Shown: positions 36,501 through 44,376 of the stretch, one piece after another
Layout: every line of letters begins with the position of its first letter
Numbering within the stretch: the stretch's first letter is position 1
NCBI GenBank assembly: GCA_003696775.1
Contig: RFFS01000159.1
Coordinates: 1 to 50,871, forward strand
Direction of reading: 5' to 3'
DNA length: 50,871 nucleotides
Source of the DNA: Calditrichota bacterium
Lineage (GTDB): Bacteria; Calditrichota; Calditrichia; Calditrichales; J004
Translations under genes and position numbers: made by a program
The notes under the pieces: model-generated
What the model was told of the DNA's origin: nothing
Database searches by the model: none
What the model saw: the letters and a program-made list of their open reading frames with translations, nothing else

Positions 36501-36961
36501 GGGCCGGAACGGAAAATGTGCCGGCCATTGTGGGCATGGGCAAAGCGGCGGAACTGGCCCCGGAGGCGCTTAAAACCACACAAAATTTAGCAGCTCTTCG
36601 CGACCGACTGCACGAAGGCATTACCGGGCTCCTGCCCCAGGCCCGATTGAACGGACCACGCACGGGGCGTTTGCCCAATACGCTCAATCTGACTCTTCCC
36701 GGTTTACGCGGTGAAAGTCTTGTGGTGGCCATGGATCAACACGGTATCTCTTTTTCTTCCGGCTCGGCCTGTAAGTCGGGTTCGCCCAAGCCGACGCATG
36801 TTCTAATGGCCATGGGCCGCACCGAGGAAGAAGCCCATTGTTCGGTGCGTTTTTCCCTGGACAGCCGTACAACGGAAGAATATATTACAACGACCCTGAA
36901 AGAACTTAAAAACGTATTGGATGAAATCGAAAGTACCATCCGCTTTTTACCATGCAAGTAA
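33554..36961 (+). CDS. Fusion protein: molybdopterin oxidoreductase + IscS/NifS-type cysteine desulfurase
   Basis: One continuous 1135-codon frame. The N-terminal part (1-~715) is a DMSO-reductase-family Mo/W-bisPGD oxidoreductase: a 4Fe-4S motif C13-x2-C16-x3-C20-x25-C46, the cofactor-binding core, G-S-P-N at 140-143 followed by C151 as probable Mo ligand, and a Molydop-binding domain (~590-710, with E-I-N-R-E-D-A and G-D-L-V-E-V). There is no Tat signal, so it is cytoplasmic. A ~40-residue linker leads to a complete cysteine desulfurase (752-1135): Y-L-D-N-N-A-T-T at 754-761, PLP Lys951 in S-G-H-K-F-H-G, and the catalytic loop G-S-A-C1073-K-S-G. Cysteine desulfurases supply sulfur to Fe-S clusters and, via FdhD, to Mo cofactor. 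The start is TTG with AGGAG 5 bases upstream. It overlaps the next gene by 10 bp. The oxidoreductase substrate is unknown. Confidence 0.9.
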   Translation: MSDQIKNWKPGICGICPAGCWIEAEITDGRLTDIRADTTHPLGMICRRGEHAPEIIYSEHRLKYPMKRVGPKGHHEFERISWDEAYDIIVEQLNKIKEESGPEAVSVYTGRGAFELSLCDMFQPKGVAVSSASNVLFPFGSPNTMGVGALCYVSFAMIAPDVTLGRMLINMFTDMENAEMLVVWGANPATDSPPLDMYRLEAAAARGCDIVVIDPRRTETVQRTGAEWIPIRPGTDGALALSLIEVLIDEDLYDESFVENWTLGFDELVVYTQHFRPETAEKITGVPAAKIRELARRIAKATGAAPVMYTGLEYSNSGIQAIRAVLTLFAISGHLDTAGGIGLAMNGQHFPINRSCNQENPDLSRAAARDKFPLYSAYRGESHASGLVDAVLHGDPYPIRGLIVHGASLLTSWPQTSLWRETLDKLDFMVTIDRQMTADAAYADIVLPATTMFEIDSYMVYGPIFRLREKLIEPVGDARNDYLIMAELAKRLGYGSLYPQSEEALIRFALEGSGYTLENIRAAGGWVKLPTPMMEYKKWEKGHLRADGQPGFETPSGKFEIWSTKLEEYGYEPLPKYTEPMEGPRSAPHLTGTYPLVFNSGARPHTDFRSQHHGIKGLNKDNPEPTVEINREDAEARGIRLGDLVEVRTPRGAVPFRARVTDDIVRGAIEANMGGGTPVGPKAWREWNVNELTDLSNYDEISGFPVYKALLCDVIKIEDGDARVRSHLSRAENVCGVPITLNGNGSAPKKHRIYLDNNATTAVDPRVKEAMQPFLENLYGNPSSIHGVGRDAREALEKARRQVAGLIHARPRRIIFTGGGSEADNLALKGTAFALRHKGRHIITSAIEHPAVLQSAVFLERQGFEITYLPVNEDGLVEPDTLKKALRDDTILVSIMMANNETGTIQPIKELAALTRERQILFHTDAVQAAGKIPIDVEDLGVDMLSLSGHKFHGPKGVGALYVRKGVTLEPLVHGGKQESGLRAGTENVPAIVGMGKAAELAPEALKTTQNLAALRDRLHEGITGLLPQARLNGPRTGRLPNTLNLTLPGLRGESLVVAMDQHGISFSSGSACKSGSPKPTHVLMAMGRTEEEAHCSVRFSLDSRTTEEYITTTLKELKNVLDEIESTIRFLPCK

Positions 36962-37506
36962 CCGAATATGATTTTTTGTCCGATAAGCGGCCTGTTATCG
37001 GCGTAATGGGCTCCGGTAAAACATCTCATGAAGCGTTAAGCCTGCCCCTGGGCCGCTGGATAGCCCGACAGGGATACCACCTTTTAACGGGTGGCGGTCA
37101 AGGTGTGATGCGCACCGTGGCCAAAGGCTTTGTCTCGGTAAGGGAACGCGCCGGATTGTCCATTGGCATTATACCGGGCCAACTGACCGGACGCATTTGG
37201 CACCTTCCCGACGGCTATCCCAATCCGTTTGTGGAATTGCCGATTTACACGCACCTGCCCGATTCCGGCGAAAAGGGCTGTGCCATAACATCGCGCAATG
37301 CCATCAACATTTTAAGCAGTACTTTAATCATTGGCCTGCCCGGAGGCGCCGGCACACAAAGCGAGATTGAACTGGCGATTCAATACCAAAAGCCTCATTT
37401 TTTATTGGGCGATCACAAGGCTACATTTAAAGGGAAACTTCCGATTTTTAAAAATTTATTTGATTTAACACGAGAATTAGAATCTCAAGTATCACTTGAA
37501 TATTGA
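36952..37506 (+). CDS. SLOG-fold TIGR00725-family protein (LOG-like / Moco-carrier-like)
   Basis: The 184-residue Rossmann-like protein has G-V-M-G-S-G (residues 17-22), L-L-T-G-G-G-Q-G-V-M (44-53) and the signature P130-G-G-A-G-T-Q-S-E138. This places it in the SLOG superfamily, once called lysine-decarboxylase-like, and closest to the TIGR00725 group. LOG relatives remove ribose phosphate from nucleotides such as cytokinin precursors; the Mo-cofactor carrier protein of Chlamydomonas has the same fold. It starts inside the oxidoreductase-desulfurase gene (10-bp overlap), so the two are almost certainly co-translated. I infer a Moco-handling role from that context; a nucleotide hydrolase is the alternative. 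Confidence 0.82.
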   Translation: MQVTEYDFLSDKRPVIGVMGSGKTSHEALSLPLGRWIARQGYHLLTGGGQGVMRTVAKGFVSVRERAGLSIGIIPGQLTGRIWHLPDGYPNPFVELPIYTHLPDSGEKGCAITSRNAINILSSTLIIGLPGGAGTQSEIELAIQYQKPHFLLGDHKATFKGKLPIFKNLFDLTRELESQVSLEY

Positions 37507-37582
37507 AAAAGTAAAATCGCCCGTCATCCAGGGCAATAAATCAAAATAAGCATATAATTTTCAAACAGGAAGAACGGCCGGA

Positions 37583-38401
37583 TTATCCGTCCAGGGGGCG
37601 GGTGGCGGCTTTCATCGCCCGTACATAAGCGGCCAGTTTTTCCGTAAGCCGGGAGGTTCGGTTTACATTTTCCTCGATAATTCGCACGATGGCCGAGCCG
37701 CAAAAAACGCCTTTAGCTCCGTGACGGAGCGCGTCACGCACATGTTCGGGACGGGAGATGCCAAAACCCAGCACAGCGGGGGGCGCGCCGTATGCTTCCA
37801 ATTGTCGAATGATATCCCCGGTTGGAACACCGGCGGAAGTTTCCGTGCCGGTAACCCCGCCACGGCTGAGCAGGTAGGTATAACCGCTTCCACGCCGGGC
37901 GATTTCCCGCAATATATCCTGCCCGGCTTGCGGCGCGGCAATATAAACCGGAGCGATACGGCAGGATTGCGCGGCGGCTTCCACCAAATCCGCTTCCAGT
38001 AAAGGCACATCGGCGAGTAATATGGCATCCACACCGGCCTGCTCCGCCCGGGCATAAAAGGCTTCCACGCCCTGATGCACCACCAGATTGGCGTACAACA
38101 GCAATCCGACGGGCAACTCGGGATAACTTGCCCGAACGTCGGTTATGAGCCGGAAGCAGGCTTCCACCGTCATCCCGGCCTGCAACGCGCGCAAGGAAGC
38201 TTTTTGAATGGTGGGCCCGTCCGCGATGGGATCGGAAAAGGGAAAGCCCAGTTCCAGAGCGTCGGCGCCGTTTTCCACCAGCGTGCGGATGATGGTCAAC
38301 GAAGTCTCCGGATCGGGATCGCCCAGAGTTACAAAGGGAATGAAGGCGCCTTCATTTTTTGCTTCCAGACGTTTAAACATGTTGGCGTAACGCTCACGCA
38401 T
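37583..38401 (-). CDS. trpA: Tryptophan synthase alpha chain
   Basis: The 272-residue TIM-barrel protein has the catalytic E50 in A-L-E-L-G and D61 in P-I-A-D-G-P, with F-V-T-L-G-D-P and [12 protein letters not shown]. It cleaves indole-3-glycerol phosphate to indole, which passes to TrpB. The ATG at 38401 lies inside the trpB end (8-bp overlap) and is preceded by GGAGGAG. The longer frame to 38473 would run further into trpB and is not used. It is the last gene of the trp operon. Confidence 0.96.
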   Translation of the reverse strand: MRERYANMFKRLEAKNEGAFIPFVTLGDPDPETSLTIIRTLVENGADALELGFPFSDPIADGPTIQKASLRALQAGMTVEACFRLITDVRASYPELPVGLLLYANLVVHQGVEAFYARAEQAGVDAILLADVPLLEADLVEAAAQSCRIAPVYIAAPQAGQDILREIARRGSGYTYLLSRGGVTGTETSAGVPTGDIIRQLEAYGAPPAVLGFGISRPEHVRDALRHGAKGVFCGSAIVRIIEENVNRTSRLTEKLAAYVRAMKAATRPLDG

Positions 38402-39584
38402 CGCTTTTCTCCTCCAAGATACGGTTGACCAGTTCCAGGTCTTTATCACCGCGACCGGAAAGATTGACCACAATCAGGGTCTCATGCTTACTTTCCGCCG
38501 CCAGCTTGAGGGCGTAAGCCAGAGCATGGGAAGATTCCAACGCCGGGATAATACCTTCTTTGCTACACAACAGCTTAAAGGCGGCCAGCGCTTCTTCATC
38601 CGTGGCGGCGGCATAACGCGCGCGTCCGCTGTCATGCAACCAGGCATGTTCCGGCCCTACAGCCGGATAATCTAGACCGGCGGAAATGGAATAGGATTCT
38701 TCGATCTGACCGTCGGGGCCCTGCATCACATAACTGTAAGCGCCGTGTAAAATCCCCTTATCGCCCTGGTGAATGGCGGCGCCGTGATGGCCGCTGTTTA
38801 AGCCTTTTCCCGCCGGTTCCACACCGGTCAGTTGCACCGTTTCATCTCTCAGAAAATCGGCAAACATACCAATGGCGTTGGAACCACCGCCCACACAGGC
38901 CACCACATGATCGGGCAGGCGCCCTTCCCTTTCCAGAATTTGCCGACGTGTTTCCCGGCCGATGATCCGTTGGAATTCCCGCACCATGGTGGGATAAGGA
39001 TGGGGCCCGGCGGCGGTACCCAGGAGATAATGACTTTCCATGTAACTTGCGGACCAATCACGCAGGGCTTCATTAACGGCATCTTTTAAGGTACCGCTGC
39101 CGCTGTCCACCGGGATCACTTCCGCGCCCATCAGACGCATGCGAAACACATTGGGCTGCTGACGTTCCATATCCTTGCGTCCCATGTAAATGCGCGCCTT
39201 CAGGCCCAGCAACGCGCAGGCCAGTGCCGTGGCCGTGCCATGCTGGCCCGCGCCCGTCTCGGCGATGATCTCCTTTTTACCCATTCGCAGGGCGAGAAGC
39301 GCCTGGCCCAGTACCTGATTGGTTTTATGGGCGCCGCCGTGCAACAAATCTTCCCGTTTTAAATAGATAGTCACACGGGGGTTTTCCACGAGATTCCGGC
39401 AACGGGTCAGCGCCGTGGGCCGGCCGGCATATTCGGTGAGTAAATCCTGGAATTCTTTTTGAAAAGCCGCGTCTTTTTGGGCTTCGAAGAAAACCTCTTC
39501 CAATTGACGCAGCGCGGGCATCAGCAGTTCCGGTACAAACATTCCGCCGTAGGCGCCGAAATAGCGTTTTTTATCCCGATTCAT
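38394..39584 (-). CDS. trpB: Tryptophan synthase beta chain
   Basis: The 396-residue PLP enzyme has G-G-A-H-K87-T-N-Q with the PLP lysine at the same number as in Salmonella TrpB, E-T-G-A-G-Q-H-G and the phosphate-binding C-V-G-G-G-S-N-A-I. It joins indole and serine to tryptophan. It is of the common TrpB1 type. The start overlaps the trpCF stop by 4 bp (ATGA), and the stop overlaps trpA by 8 bp. Confidence 0.97.
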   Translation of the reverse strand: MNRDKKRYFGAYGGMFVPELLMPALRQLEEVFFEAQKDAAFQKEFQDLLTEYAGRPTALTRCRNLVENPRVTIYLKREDLLHGGAHKTNQVLGQALLALRMGKKEIIAETGAGQHGTATALACALLGLKARIYMGRKDMERQQPNVFRMRLMGAEVIPVDSGSGTLKDAVNEALRDWSASYMESHYLLGTAAGPHPYPTMVREFQRIIGRETRRQILEREGRLPDHVVACVGGGSNAIGMFADFLRDETVQLTGVEPAGKGLNSGHHGAAIHQGDKGILHGAYSYVMQGPDGQIEESYSISAGLDYPAVGPEHAWLHDSGRARYAAATDEEALAAFKLLCSKEGIIPALESSHALAYALKLAAESKHETLIVVNLSGRGDKDLELVNRILEEKSDA

Positions 39585-40960
39585 GACCGGCCCTTTCGTA
39601 GCACATCAAACAGTTCGTTAATTTTACGGGCATCCTTTATGCCGGGACGGCTTTCCACGCCTGAATTTACATCGAACCCGGCAACCGGCAGGGTAAGCGC
39701 GCGGGTGATGTTGTCGGGATTCAGGCCGCCGGCCAGCATAACGGGGCGTTTATAGAAAGTATTTTGTAAATCGTTCCAGTCAAACGCCACGCCACTGCCG
39801 CCAAATGCGTCTGCCGTCCGCGTATCCAGCACCAGGCGGTCAATGGGCCCCTCCGGTTCGGGTGGCAGGCGATCATCAACAGGCAAGGCTTTCCAGATGG
39901 CACACTTTTCCGGCAGGCGTTCTCTTAAGTCACGCAGATAGCTTCCCGACTCGGAACCATGCAATTGCACGGCGTGCAGTCCCAATCGACCGGCTTTTCG
40001 GGCAACTGTTTCCGGCGGCGCGTCCACAAAAACGCCCACCCAATCCAAGGGTGACGATTGCATTAAACGTTCGGCGTTCTTCTCATCGATGCAGCGTGGG
40101 GATTGTTCGGCGAAAATCATCCCGCCATAAAGAGCGCCGGCCCGCCAGGCGGTTTGCGCATCCTCCGACCGTGTTAAACCGCACACCTTAACCGCGCCAA
40201 AAATCAGTCGCCGTACCGCCCTTTCCAATTGCGGATCAGCCATCAGGGCGCTGCCCACAAGAAAAGCCGATGCGGCATTTTGTAAACGTGCCACATCGCT
40301 CCGCGTGAACAAACCCGATTCCGCAACCAGAACGGCGTGTCCCCCCGCCCGGGGCGCCAGCTTCAGGGTGGTGTCGGTGTCTATGCTTAAATCCTTGAGA
40401 TTACGATTATTGATACCGATGATATCCGCGTTGAGGCGCAAAGCCCGTTCCATTTCAACGGAATCATGGGTTTCCGTCAACACATCCATGCCCCATTGCC
40501 GGGCCACCGTGGCCAGCGTGTGCCAGGTGGCGTCGTCCAGGACGCTTAACATAAGCAAAATGGCATCGGCGCCGTGCCACCGCGCCCAAAGCACCTGCCA
40601 GGGGTCTATAATAAAATCCTTGCATAGCAACGGCCGGGTAAGTTTGGACCGTGCGGCGCGCAGATATTCAAAACTGCCCTGAAAATAAGGGCCATCGGTC
40701 AAAACGGAAACCGCATCGGCGTAACGGCCGTAAACATTGCAAATCGCATCCAGGTCAAAATCCGCGCGTAACACACCACGCGAGGGCGACGCCTTCTTGA
40801 TTTCCATGATATAAGCCGGGCCGTCTTTTTTCAGAGCCTTTTTAAAATCACGATCCGACGGTTGTAAACGGTTTTGAAACTGTTCCGCGGGATGGGCTTT
40901 TTTAAGATTGTGCACATCGTGTTTTTTTCGCTGAACGATTTCCGAAAGTATATCAGTCAT
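39581..40960 (-). CDS. trpCF: Bifunctional indole-3-glycerol-phosphate synthase / phosphoribosylanthranilate isomerase (TrpC-TrpF)
   Basis: The 459-residue protein joins two TIM barrels. The TrpC half (1-~255) has K-K-A-S-P-S-R-G and L-C-K-D-F-I-I-D-P and I-N-N-R-N-L-K-D-L. The TrpF half (~256-459) starts with K-V-C-G-L-T, whose Cys is the general base, and has V-Q-L-H-G-S-E and the C-terminal [11 protein letters not shown]. It carries out two consecutive steps of tryptophan synthesis. The fusion is the arrangement seen in enteric bacteria; the two are separate genes in many other phyla. The ATG at 40960 overlaps trpD by 8 bp. Confidence 0.96.
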   Translation of the reverse strand: MTDILSEIVQRKKHDVHNLKKAHPAEQFQNRLQPSDRDFKKALKKDGPAYIMEIKKASPSRGVLRADFDLDAICNVYGRYADAVSVLTDGPYFQGSFEYLRAARSKLTRPLLCKDFIIDPWQVLWARWHGADAILLMLSVLDDATWHTLATVARQWGMDVLTETHDSVEMERALRLNADIIGINNRNLKDLSIDTDTTLKLAPRAGGHAVLVAESGLFTRSDVARLQNAASAFLVGSALMADPQLERAVRRLIFGAVKVCGLTRSEDAQTAWRAGALYGGMIFAEQSPRCIDEKNAERLMQSSPLDWVGVFVDAPPETVARKAGRLGLHAVQLHGSESGSYLRDLRERLPEKCAIWKALPVDDRLPPEPEGPIDRLVLDTRTADAFGGSGVAFDWNDLQNTFYKRPVMLAGGLNPDNITRALTLPVAGFDVNSGVESRPGIKDARKINELFDVLRKGRS

Positions 40961-41960
40961 GTGTCGCTTCCGCAAAAGCTTTAAAGGCCGGATAAGCCGC
41001 GCCGCTTTTAATGAAATCCATGGCCCGGGCGGCCGCCTGTTTCAAATCACTTTCCTTTTCAAACAAACACAACAGGGCCGCCACATTGGCCGCTAAAACG
41101 GCGTTATGCGCTTCGGTGCCATTCCCCCGCAGTAGATCGGCAATCAATGCGGCGTTGCGCTCCGGTGCGCCACCCTGAATGTCCTGAATGGGCACGACGG
41201 GCAAGCCAAAATCTTCCGCCGTTAGTGTTTTCTCCACAAGATTTTCTCCGTCGATTTCAAAAATGCTGTTGCCGCCATGCAGACCGATTTCATCGAGACC
41301 GGCGCCATGCACCACCCAGGCTTTACGTACCCCGAGCAGTTGAAGCGCTTCGGCATAGGGCTTTAAGAGCGCCGGGCTGTAAACCCCCGCCAGAAAAATA
41401 TCCGGAAAGGCCGGATTAACCAACGGGCCGAGGATATTGAAGATGGTACGCGTTTTAAGAGTGGTACGGACATTCATGGCGTGTTTGATACCGGGATGAT
41501 AACGCGGAGCGAATAAAAAGCAGAGATTATGTTCATCCAGACAGGCCCGGGCGGTTTGCGGATGCATATCAAGATGTACACCCAGGGCGCGCAGCACATC
41601 GGCGGAACCGGATTTGGAACTGACGCTTCGGTTACCGTGCTTGGCTATTTTTAGTCCCATGGCCGCGGCCACAATTGCCGTGGTGGTGGAAATATTTATC
41701 GTATGATGACCGTCGCCTCCGGTACCCACGCAGTCGGCAAAGGGATAATCCGGCCTTGGGAAAGCCGCGGCGGAATCGCGCAGAGCCTGCGCGGCGCCGG
41801 CAATTTCGTGAGCCTGTTCCCCTTTTATCTTAAGGGCCGTTAACAGCGAAGCGAGCGAAATATCGTCCACGCGACCGTGTACAATTTCACGGAACAGGTC
41901 GCGAATCTCTTCAAAATCGAGATGTTCGCCACGATACAGATTATCGAGCAGGGTGTGCAT
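40953..41960 (-). CDS. trpD: Anthranilate phosphoribosyltransferase
   Basis: The 335-residue protein carries V-G-T-G-G-D-G at the PRPP site, K-H-G-N-R-S-V-S-S-K-S-G-S-A-D and T-L-K-T-R-T-I-F-N-I-L-G-P-L-V-N-P. It adds phosphoribose to anthranilate. The ATG at 41960 lies within trpG (20-bp overlap) with GGAG 10 bases upstream. TrpG and TrpD are fused in E. coli; here they are separate but overlap. A longer frame to 42068 runs through trpG and is not used. Confidence 0.96.
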   Translation of the reverse strand: MHTLLDNLYRGEHLDFEEIRDLFREIVHGRVDDISLASLLTALKIKGEQAHEIAGAAQALRDSAAAFPRPDYPFADCVGTGGDGHHTINISTTTAIVAAAMGLKIAKHGNRSVSSKSGSADVLRALGVHLDMHPQTARACLDEHNLCFLFAPRYHPGIKHAMNVRTTLKTRTIFNILGPLVNPAFPDIFLAGVYSPALLKPYAEALQLLGVRKAWVVHGAGLDEIGLHGGNSIFEIDGENLVEKTLTAEDFGLPVVPIQDIQGGAPERNAALIADLLRGNGTEAHNAVLAANVAALLCLFEKESDLKQAAARAMDFIKSGAAYPAFKAFAEATHD

Positions 41961-42561
41961 AAACGTGTTTCTCCATATAACAAATACTTTGTTGCAACAG
42001 ACGCGCCCCGTATGTGGTGAGCAGGGATTCCGGGTGGAACTGCATGCCGAAAACGGCTTCCTGCTCATGCCATACGGCCATCGGTATATCCTGATAATGT
42101 GCTGTAACGGTCAGTCCGCCACGTACCGTACCGGCCACAAGGGAATGGTAGCGTCCCACCGCCATCGGATTGGGAAGATTCGCGAACATACGTTGGCCGT
42201 CATGGGTGATCAGTGAACTTTTGCCATGCATGACTTCCGGTGCCGAGACAACCGTGCCGCCGTAATGTTCCACCAAAGCCTGATGCCCGAGGCAAATACC
42301 CAAAATGGGATAGCGTCCGGCTGTTTTCTTAATCATCTCGGGCATGCAACCCGCCCCGGAGGGTACGCCGGGTCCGGGTGACAACACCAGGAGCACTGAT
42401 CCGCTTAGAGCGTCCATCTGTTCGCAAATGTACGTGGCGGGCAACGTATTGCGATACACGCGGACATCATAATCCATTTTATAAAACTCATCCACCAGAT
42501 TATAGGTAAACGAATCGAGATTATCGAGCAATACGATGGTGTGCCGGTTATGTCTGTTCAT
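41941..42561 (-). CDS. trpG: Anthranilate synthase glutamine amidotransferase component
   Basis: The 206-residue class I amidotransferase has the nucleophile C90 in G-I-C-L-G-H-Q and H176/E178 in F-H-P-E-S. L-L-D-N-L-D-S-F-T-Y-N and S-P-G-P-G-V-P are typical of TrpG. It releases ammonia from glutamine for TrpE. The ATG at 42561 overlaps the trpE stop by 14 bp, with AAGG 7 bases upstream. The longer frame to 42690 lies within trpE. Confidence 0.95.
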   Translation of the reverse strand: MNRHNRHTIVLLDNLDSFTYNLVDEFYKMDYDVRVYRNTLPATYICEQMDALSGSVLLVLSPGPGVPSGAGCMPEMIKKTAGRYPILGICLGHQALVEHYGGTVVSAPEVMHGKSSLITHDGQRMFANLPNPMAVGRYHSLVAGTVRGGLTVTAHYQDIPMAVWHEQEAVFGMQFHPESLLTTYGARLLQQSICYMEKHVYAHPAR

Positions 42562-44116
42562 GATGCGCCTTTCGTATGGCATTAATAACGGCCTGCGCTT
42601 TGCCACGGGTTTCATCCGCTTCGGCTTGGGGATCGGAATCGAGTACCACGCCGGCGCCGGCCTGTATATGGGCCATCCCGTCACGCACAAAAGCCGAACG
42701 AATCACGATACAGGTATCCATGTCTCCTGTTCCCGTCAGATAACCCACCGCGCCGCCATAGCTGCCGCGCCGCACGCCTTCCACTTCACGTATCAGTTCC
42801 GCCGCCCGGATTTTCGGCGCACCGGTCAGCGTGCCCATATTCATACATGCCTGATAAGCGTGCAGAGCGTCCAAATCCTCACGTAGTTGGCCCACAACAC
42901 GCGACACAAGGTGCATCACATGGGAATAACGATCCACACGCATCAAATCGGCCACATAACGCGTATTGGGCCTGGCAATGCGGGCCATATCGTTGCGCGC
43001 CAGGTCCACCAGCATAATATGTTCCGCCTTTTCCTTTTCATCGTTGCGCAAATTCAGCTCAATACGACCGTCCAAATCGGGGTCCGGGACGCCGTGCTCA
43101 TCCATGCCCCGGCGCCGCGTGCCCGCAATGGGATACAGCTCCGCCTGCCCCGTCGCCGCGTCGTATTTTAATGCGGATTCCGGTGAGGCCCCGAACAAGG
43201 TGAATGCGGCATCTTTCAGGTAAAACATATAGGGACTGGGATTATCCTTTTTAAGTCGTGCATAAGCGGCCATCGGGTGGGGACACGGAATGTGAAACGT
43301 ACGCGACGGAACCACCTGATAAATATCACCGGCTTTAATATGCGCCCGCATGCGTTCCACATAGGTGCCGAATCGGGCATCATCCACATCCACGGTAACA
43401 GGCCCATCGATCTCCGGAGCGGATATTTTCCTTAGACGTGCGTCCTTTACCGCCGCGCTTAAACTTTCCAATCTTTGTGAAACAGAAAAATAGGCCTGTT
43501 GCACATTTTTACCGGAAAAGACGGCTCCGATCAAACGGGCGTTACTCTTTTTATGGTCGATCTCCATCAATGTTTCGGCCAGGTAAAACAGATAATCCGG
43601 ACAGTTGTTGGCGCCGGTTTGCACCCCGGGTAGTTTTTCAAAGGTTTCCAGATAATCGTAAGCGATGACCCCGGCCAGAAAAACTGCATTTTTTTCGTCC
43701 CGGAGCGCTTTTATTTTTTTCAAAATTACCCGCAAGGCATCGAAGGGCGATGCGGCTTTTAAACGGCTGATTTCGTCCATCGGGCCGGTGGGTGACGCAT
43801 AATGTAAAACGACCGTCCGGCCGTCCCTTTGCGCTTCCGGTTCTTTTTCAAACAGTTCCAAAAGAGAAACGCCGTTTGGTGTCAGCGCTTCCACGCGCAC
43901 CTGATGGCCCCAACAAACCAGACGCAGGGCGGCATCAATCACCAACAGGCTTTTTTCGGCATGTTTACTGCTGATTTCGGCGGATTCCAACAAAACGCCA
44001 TACGGGCTTTTCTCCGTCAGGCGTTCGAAAGCGGCCAACGGATCGTCTGGAAAGGGACAGGAGTGTGAAAGGGTTTCCACATGGCCGGTATGTTCATTGA
44101 GATGGGATAATGTCAT
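42548..44116 (-). CDS. trpE: Anthranilate synthase component I
   Basis: The 522-residue protein is of the enteric type in length and order. The feedback-site motif L-L-E-S (42-45) and N-P-S-P-Y-M-F are present, so tryptophan inhibition is likely. The catalytic half has P-I-A-G-T-R-R-R-G, L-V-D-L-A-R-N-D and G-A-P-K-I-R-A-A-E-L. It makes anthranilate from chorismate with ammonia from TrpG. The ATG at 44116 is chosen by comparison with the family; it has no good ribosome site, and a TTG at 44173 is the alternative. It is the first gene of the operon. Confidence 0.95.
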   Translation of the reverse strand: MTLSHLNEHTGHVETLSHSCPFPDDPLAAFERLTEKSPYGVLLESAEISSKHAEKSLLVIDAALRLVCWGHQVRVEALTPNGVSLLELFEKEPEAQRDGRTVVLHYASPTGPMDEISRLKAASPFDALRVILKKIKALRDEKNAVFLAGVIAYDYLETFEKLPGVQTGANNCPDYLFYLAETLMEIDHKKSNARLIGAVFSGKNVQQAYFSVSQRLESLSAAVKDARLRKISAPEIDGPVTVDVDDARFGTYVERMRAHIKAGDIYQVVPSRTFHIPCPHPMAAYARLKKDNPSPYMFYLKDAAFTLFGASPESALKYDAATGQAELYPIAGTRRRGMDEHGVPDPDLDGRIELNLRNDEKEKAEHIMLVDLARNDMARIARPNTRYVADLMRVDRYSHVMHLVSRVVGQLREDLDALHAYQACMNMGTLTGAPKIRAAELIREVEGVRRGSYGGAVGYLTGTGDMDTCIVIRSAFVRDGMAHIQAGAGVVLDSDPQAEADETRGKAQAVINAIRKAHHEQT

Positions 44117-44376
44117 GATTTTTATTTGAATTGAAACAGCGGCAAAATTTGTATATTCAACCTTAAGATGCAAGCCTAATCAATGGAAAAACGATATAAT
44201 TTTTACTCATCAATAATAATCCCGGCCCACGGGATAATTCACCACACATCCGTTCATGAATCCGCTTTAATGATCTCCACCACGAAAATGATGTTTAATC
44301 TTCATATTAGCTTCATGCAGGAATTTTATACTTACCGTGAAACATTTAGAAAAACCCTTTTCAAAGGAGGTGCCAT
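44117..44376. promoter_or_regulatory. Divergent control region between trpE and the DegP-like gene
   Basis: This 260-bp AT-rich gap must hold promoters for both directions, but I see no convincing -35/-10 pair. ATCCCG (44219-44224) and CGGGAT (44230-44235) form a perfect 6-bp hairpin with a 5-base loop and no T-run. No trp leader peptide with tandem TGG codons and no TrpR-box pattern was recognised. AAAGGAGGTG precedes the DegP-like ATG. Confidence 0.4.

Noticed and set aside
37507-37582. Hairpin between the SLOG gene and trpA (GCCC/GGGC)
   Set aside because: The stem is only about 4 bp and has no T-run on either strand, too weak to call a terminator.
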